A DNA stretch of 64,000 bases. Source: Patescibacteria group bacterium UBA6220 (lineage in GTDB: Bacteria; Patescibacteriota; Minisyncoccia; Minisyncoccales; Minisyncoccaceae). This document shows, in pieces, positions 60,188 to 64,000 of the stretch (positions within the stretch are counted from its first letter, which is position 1; every line of letters begins with the position of its first letter). The stretch is from the NCBI GenBank assembly GCA_002421745.1, contig DISC01000004.1, positions 103,969 to 167,968 on the forward strand. Reading direction: 5' to 3'. The notes beneath the pieces were generated by a model that worked only from the letters and a program-made list of their open reading frames with translations, was not told the origin of the DNA and did not search any database. A program made the translations under genes and the position numbers.

Positions 60188-60239
60188 GTTCGTCGGATTT
60201 TACTAAACCCGACGTCAATTAGCTCAACGCTAATTGACC
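60188..60239 (+). repeat. Class 2 two-hairpin element, copy 8, abutting the rbfA stop
   Basis: GTTCGTCGGATTTTACTAAA begins hairpin 1; hairpin 2 is TCAATTAGC/GCTAATTGA. The terminal GACCTA supplies the last base of the rbfA stop codon (TAG on the minus strand), so the element reaches the very end of that gene. Confidence 0.7.
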
Positions 60240-60589
60240 TAATTTTTTCCACTCTCTTTCTTTTGAATTTCAAACAATAATTGCTCTATCTTAGCTGCTT
60301 CAGTAGTCTTTGTTTCTTTTTTAAAAATTATCTTTGGAACAGGTCTCATTTTCAACCTTTTGTTCAAAATTTGCTGTATATCATAAACATGCCTATAGAG
60401 CAAAGAAAAAACATCATTAAACTTTTCTTCTGGAACAACGGAAATATAAATCCCTGCCTCAAAAAGATTAGCAGAAGCCTGTACTCTGGTTATAGTAACC
60501 AAAATACCAGGAAAGATATCTATTTCTTTCAAAATAATAGCATTTAACTCTCTTTTTATTAAACTATCTACTTTTTCTTTTCTAAACAT
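60239..60589 (-). CDS. rbfA: Ribosome-binding factor A
   Basis: 116 aa, normal length. The KH-like fold is visible as VDSLIKRELNAIILKEID, VTITRVQASANLFEAGIYIS (Thr-Arg-Val-x-x-S/A-x-D/N pattern) and VYDIQQILNKRLKMRPVPKI. It binds 16S rRNA during late 30S assembly. The ATG overlaps the infB stop (TAATG). A class 2 element begins exactly at its stop codon. Confidence 0.9.
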   Translation of the reverse strand: MFRKEKVDSLIKRELNAIILKEIDIFPGILVTITRVQASANLFEAGIYISVVPEEKFNDVFSLLYRHVYDIQQILNKRLKMRPVPKIIFKKETKTTEAAKIEQLLFEIQKKESGKN

Positions 60590-62094
60590 TAAAGTACTTC
60601 TCTTACGTATTCTTCTTTAAATGAAATTAATTCATCTCCTTCTTTTATTCTTTCGCTTCCCTGATAAAGAACAGCGCACTCTTTACCGATTTTAATAGAA
60701 GGAAAACTTTTTTTATTTGCCTGCAAATCAATGATCTTACCATGACCAATAACTTCCCCTGCCCTTACAATCTCTAAATTTGAAACTTTTTCTATCTCCC
60801 CTTCTGTCACAACTCCTCCCACAATTTGTCTATTTTTTTCTGTTCTAAAAATTACACTCACTTCCATTTTTCCAAAATCAGTTCTTTCTTTTTCTTTTAC
60901 TAATTTTCTTTCCATTAATTCTCTAATTTTTTGAGAAAGAGTATAAATTAATTCAAAATCATAAATTTTTGTATTTTCTTTTTGAGCAGTAATTTCAGCA
61001 ATTTTATCTGTCTTCACCCTAAAAGCAATAACAACCCCATCCGCACTTTTAGCTAATTTTACATCTGATTCATTAATATTTCCAACTTCAGCTCTAATAA
61101 CCCTGATACCGATTGTTTCTTGAGGTAAAGATTTTAAAACTTCTACAATTGCTTCGAGAGAACCAAAGGCATCGGATTTTAAAACCAAATTTAAATATTT
61201 TTTATCTCCTGAATCTTCATCGGTCGCCAGACTAAGACGATTAATGTTATTTTCCGTAATTTTAAGATTTTCTTGAGCTTCAGCTGTATTAGCATAAACA
61301 GTAAATTTTTCACCAACAATAGGCATTGCTTCAAAGCCAACTATAATAATCGGATCACCAGGATATGCTTCTGTGATATCTTTGCCAAGAAAATTTTCTA
61401 AATTCTTAGTTTTCCCAATAGCCGAATCGGTTCCAATAAAAACCCCTTGTTTTAAGACGCCTTTTTCCATAATAGCTGTTGCAGTTGGGCCACGTCTTTG
61501 ATCTTGATAAGATTCAATAATCGTTCCTTGTGCTGGCTCAGTTAAATCACATTTTAATTCTTCCATTTCAGCTACTAATTGAATTAAATCCAAAAGCTCG
61601 GGAATACCCTTGCCTGTTTTAGCCGAAATATTAATACTCGGCACATTACCACCAAAAGATTCTACTAAAATATCTTCTTCCATCAGTTGTTGTTTTACCT
61701 TGTCTGGATTAGCATCTGGTTTGTCTATTTTATTTAAAGCCACAATAGTCGAAAGATTGGCTGCTTTAATGTGACTTATAGCTTCTTTGGTTTGTTTTTT
61801 TACTCCCTCTGCAGCATCTACTACTAAAATAGCAATATCCGCCACTTTTGAACCACGCGAACGAATAGCGGAAAAAGATTCATGCCCTGGAGTATCAATA
61901 AAAGTTATTTTTTTGTCATTATGCTCAATTTGATAAGCGCCAACATGCTGAGTAATTCCACCAGATTCTCTATTTAAAACTTTAAAATCTTTGATTGCCA
62001 TTAAAAGAGATGTTTTTCCATGGTCAATATGACCCAAAACAACCACTACCGGCGGCTTTACTGTTATGTTGTTTGATTGTTTTTCTTTAGTCAT
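60589..62094 (-). CDS. infB: Translation initiation factor IF-2, minimal form
   Basis: 501 aa, against 740-890 aa in most bacteria. The G domain starts almost at once: GHIDHGKT at 21-28 (G1), DTPGHESF (G3), NKID (G4), SAKTG (G5). Domain II and the C-terminal C1/C2 domains, which bind fMet-tRNA, are present (GKIIDLQANK near the end). The long N-terminal domain is absent, as is common in CPR. It is translationally coupled to rbfA. Confidence 0.95.
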   Translation of the reverse strand: MTKEKQSNNITVKPPVVVVLGHIDHGKTSLLMAIKDFKVLNRESGGITQHVGAYQIEHNDKKITFIDTPGHESFSAIRSRGSKVADIAILVVDAAEGVKKQTKEAISHIKAANLSTIVALNKIDKPDANPDKVKQQLMEEDILVESFGGNVPSINISAKTGKGIPELLDLIQLVAEMEELKCDLTEPAQGTIIESYQDQRRGPTATAIMEKGVLKQGVFIGTDSAIGKTKNLENFLGKDITEAYPGDPIIIVGFEAMPIVGEKFTVYANTAEAQENLKITENNINRLSLATDEDSGDKKYLNLVLKSDAFGSLEAIVEVLKSLPQETIGIRVIRAEVGNINESDVKLAKSADGVVIAFRVKTDKIAEITAQKENTKIYDFELIYTLSQKIRELMERKLVKEKERTDFGKMEVSVIFRTEKNRQIVGGVVTEGEIEKVSNLEIVRAGEVIGHGKIIDLQANKKSFPSIKIGKECAVLYQGSERIKEGDELISFKEEYVREVL

Positions 62095-62098
62095 AATT

Positions 62099-62473
62099 CT
62101 ATTGTTTTTTTGCTTTTTCTATGGCTTGTTTTTCGTCTTCCGATAATTGATACTGCGAAATCCCTTTTTTGACAGGTTTGGCAAAAATCCTAGCGCTTTC
62201 TTTGATAAAAATAGAAGTCAAAACAAAACCTGTATCATTATTGTCGAGCATGGCAATAGAAAAGCTTTGATCTCCACCGATTTCATTAAAGGGATTAAAC
62301 CTCACCATGCTAAATTTTTGAAAAAAACTATTACTCTTGTTTTCCATATCCTTAATCTTTCCACTTGCTTCCTCTAGCTTGTTTTCCAAATGATTAATTT
62401 GAGCAATAGCTTGCTCTAAGGTTTTGATTTCCAACTTTCCTTTTTTAGATTTTCTATTTGAAAAAGAAAACAT
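62099..62473 (-). CDS. DUF4446 family protein
   Basis: 124 aa. An N-terminal basic and coiled-coil region (INHLENKLEEASGKIKDMEN) is followed by the conserved core MVRFNPFNEIGGDQSFSIAM, LDNNDTGFVLTSIFI and YQLSEDEKQAIEKA, which match DUF4446. Its function is unknown. It lies 4 nt upstream of infB, so it is probably in the infB-rbfA operon. Confidence 0.83.
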   Translation of the reverse strand: MFSFSNRKSKKGKLEIKTLEQAIAQINHLENKLEEASGKIKDMENKSNSFFQKFSMVRFNPFNEIGGDQSFSIAMLDNNDTGFVLTSIFIKESARIFAKPVKKGISQYQLSEDEKQAIEKAKKQ

Positions 62474-62542
62474 GCTATTTTATTTGCTTTTCAATTATCT
62501 ATATAGCGAACAAATGAGGAGAAGGCGTGTCCGCTATTTGTG

Positions 62543-62626
62543 CGAGATTCGCTTTCGCGTCAACTTCTGGTGAAGTTGCGCTCAAGTACGGCCTCGTCGC
62601 CGTCGCTCCTGCGGCTTCGAATCTCG
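62543..62626 (-). repeat. Class 1 T-arm-mimic element, copy E
   Basis: Minus strand. Outer stem CGAGATTCG/CGAATCTCG equals the unusual T-arm of the neighbouring tRNA-Ser(CGA). Third arm CTT-GA-GCG / CGC-GA-AAG with AACTTC/GAAGTT and an ACCA loop. The second arm is GC-rich and irregular. Upstream flank AATGAGGAGA (62514-62523) repeats the tRNA-proximal sequence at 62685-62694. Confidence 0.75.
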
Positions 62627-62644
62627 TCTCGCTCATTATTATTC

Positions 62645-62682
62645 ATTTCTTAGGATGGATTTAACAATCCATCCTAAGAAAT
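62645..62682. repeat. 17-bp perfect hairpin downstream of tRNA-Ser(CGA)
   Basis: ATTTCTTAGGATGGATT and its complement with a 4-nt loop, 6 nt from the tRNA 3' end. No U-run follows. Confidence 0.8.
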
Positions 62683-62688
62683 AAATGA

Positions 62689-62772
62689 GGAGAGGACGAG
62701 ATTCGAACTCGTGGTGAGTTTCCCCACAATGGTTTTCGAAACCACCCCTTTCAACCGCTCAGGCACCTCTCC
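62689..62772 (-). tRNA. tRNA-Ser(CGA)
   Basis: 84 nt class II tRNA. Acceptor GGAGAGG/CCTCTCC, anticodon stem GTGGT/ACCAT with loop TTCGAAA, T-arm ACGAG-TTCGAAT-CTCGT. Confidence 0.94.
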
Positions 62773-62900
62773 AACAAATCTTATTTCCAAATGGCAAACC
62801 ATTTGAAAGAATAATTGAGCTTGCCTAATATCATAAAACATAGCATTTTAAAACAATTCTATCAAGACGTCAAAACATACCACATACGACCAAATCCACT

Positions 62901-63917
62901 TTAATGCCTTTGTTTAATTAAATAATGCCAAAAAGATTTAAAAAAAGATGGAAAATCATTATCATAATTCAATTCTGACGGAATAAGACTTGGGAAATTA
63001 TTACCCAAAAAATAAATCATTTTCTTTGATATTTGCCCCTTTAAAATAAGCCATCTAAACCTTTTGACTGTTTCTTTTTTGTATTTATTAAAATCAGGAA
63101 AAGTTTTTAATAAAATATTGGCCTGAGTTAACCCCCAGATTATCCCTCCCCCACTCCATGGCTTAGTTAAACCAGAAGCGTCGCCACAAAGAGTAATATT
63201 TTTTTGTTCTGGAAAAATCAAACCTCCGTCTTTTAAAGAAAACCTTGGCTGTGGTATGGCAGCTGATAATATTTTTTCATAATCTTTAATTTGTTCTTCA
63301 ATTAAAAAATCATCAAATTCTTTTTTAAGATTTTTCGGATCTCCCATAATTCCATATTCCGTATAATCTCCAATCGGAATCTTCCAACAAAAACCTGTGG
63401 CAGTAGGAAAAGTGAAAACATTGTTTGAATTATTATTTTTTTGCACAAAAATTTGAGAACCTAAAACAATTTTTGGACTAGGAAAATTAAGCAATCTTCT
63501 TGTAATTGAACCTACTCCATCGCAACCAATAATATAATCAAATCCTGTTGGTAATTGATTTAATTCTTGTTCAAAAAATATAGTTACTTTATTTTTTTTA
63601 ATTAAATCAATAAGAATGGCTGACAATTTTTCTCTATCTACAACTAAATGCTTGGGATTAAAATTAAGCTTAATTTTCTTTTTAGGAAAATTAATAACAC
63701 AACCAGCAATTTCATTCTTAATACATGTTTCGACTTGCGGAATAAAACCTTTAATCCTTTCTGAAAACAAAGATGAGCAAACTTTTTTACCAATCTCTTT
63801 TTCTTTTTTTTTATCAAAAACAGAGACGCTATGTCCCTGTTCGCTTAATTTCCATGCTAAATATAACCCAATCAATCCTCCACCAATTATAGCTATTTTA
63901 AAATTTTTATTTTCCAT
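62901..63917 (-). CDS. FAD-dependent oxidoreductase, geranylgeranyl-reductase-like
   Basis: About 338 aa from the ATG at 63917 (MENKNFKIAIIGGGLIGLYL); a longer reading to 63956 runs into a class 2 repeat. The N-terminal Rossmann motif is GGGLIGLYLAWKLSEQGHSV; a second FAD motif is IIGCDGVGSITRR; the C-terminal CGDASGLTKPWSGGGIIWGL is typical of the geranylgeranyl reductase / FixC-like flavoprotein group. It may reduce isoprenoid lipids. It is monocistronic, with no linked isoprenoid genes here. Confidence 0.85.
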   Translation of the reverse strand: MENKNFKIAIIGGGLIGLYLAWKLSEQGHSVSVFDKKKEKEIGKKVCSSLFSERIKGFIPQVETCIKNEIAGCVINFPKKKIKLNFNPKHLVVDREKLSAILIDLIKKNKVTIFFEQELNQLPTGFDYIIGCDGVGSITRRLLNFPSPKIVLGSQIFVQKNNNSNNVFTFPTATGFCWKIPIGDYTEYGIMGDPKNLKKEFDDFLIEEQIKDYEKILSAAIPQPRFSLKDGGLIFPEQKNITLCGDASGLTKPWSGGGIIWGLTQANILLKTFPDFNKYKKETVKRFRWLILKGQISKKMIYFLGNNFPSLIPSELNYDNDFPSFFKSFWHYLIKQRH

Positions 63918-63925
63918 AAAACTAT

Positions 63926-64000
63926 GTGCGTCGGATTTTGCTAAATCCGACACCAATTCGCTCTCCGCGAATTGGCCTACGGGTTCGATTCCCTTCTTCC
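63926..64000 (+). repeat. Class 2 element, copy 4, with T-arm tail (runs to window end)
   Basis: GTGCGTCGGATTTTGCTAAA begins hairpin 1, hairpin 2 is CCAATTCGC/GCGAATTGG (changed but still paired), and the tail CCTACGGGTTCGATTCCCTT is present. It probably continues beyond the window, possibly into a tRNA or another copy. Confidence 0.75.

Noticed and set aside
1..64000. Alternative genetic code (UGA as glycine, as in some CPR lineages)
   Set aside because: UGA serves as a plausible stop in coupled genes such as 34353-34805, and conserved proteins read through with the standard code.

Overview
The window is an AT-rich bacterial chromosome segment that looks like Candidate Phyla Radiation / Patescibacteria, probably Parcubacteria-like. 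The grounds are small gene sizes, a minimal IF-2 (about 500 aa), a 1202-aa beta' subunit, VirB2-like pilins with a VirD4-like ATPase, a complete type IV pilus locus with several near-identical major pilins, and no amino-acid or cofactor biosynthesis genes. UGA is read as stop, so the code looks standard. The species assignment is inference; the gene content is read directly.

Layout. 1-8 kb: the start of ftsK (runs off the left edge), then rpoC and rpoB, all on the minus strand. 8-12.7 kb: small unknowns and a VirD4/HerA-like membrane ATPase. 12.7-16 kb: rodA and ligA. 16-27.6 kb: a type IV pilus locus (minor pilins, pilD, three tandem major pilins each with its own promoter and terminator, pilC, pilT, pilB, pilO/N-like genes, pilM). 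27.7-30 kb: comF, an XRE regulator with a DUF2178 membrane protein, and a Kazal-like-motif membrane protein. 30-36.1 kb: a defence/restriction-modification island of six coupled minus-strand genes (EcoRI-family adenine methylase, 3-TM protein, 52-aa ORF, DUF262-HNH nuclease, m5C methylase, GHKL ATPase). A 36-bp near-perfect direct repeat flanks it, and one copy abuts the 3' end of tRNA-Ser(GCU). 36.5-48 kb: a large unknown, capA-like, mazG-like, recG, a metallophosphoesterase, a glycosyltransferase, tsaD, prsW-like and hsp20. 48-53.9 kb: four VirB2-like genes, a methyltransferase, gyrA and an MBL-fold protein. 53.9-64 kb: a tRNA-rich segment with rplS, ftsH, rpsA, a 3D-domain protein, rbfA, infB, a DUF4446 gene and an FAD-dependent oxidoreductase.

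Fourteen tRNA genes are visible: Ser GCU, UGA and CGA; Arg GCG; Glu UUC; Leu UAG, GAG and UAA; Gly GCC; Phe GAA; Val UAC and GAC; Ile UAU; Cys GCA.

The most striking unexplained structure is a family of short elements immediately downstream of tRNA genes. Six tRNAs (Ser-UGA, Val-UAC, Ile-UAU, Leu-UAA, Ser-CGA, Leu-UAG) are followed by a long hairpin and then a 75-85 bp element. Each element folds as a three-way junction: an outer stem identical to the 3' T-arm of that particular tRNA, one arm usually capped by GACG, and one arm with a tandem GA/GA internal loop capped by an AnnA tetraloop. Stem sequences change in a compensatory way between copies. A second family (two AT-rich hairpins, some copies ending in a T-arm-like tail) occurs in eight places, three of them in tandem. 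Together these look like tRNA-3'-end-targeting non-autonomous elements or an undescribed structured RNA family.
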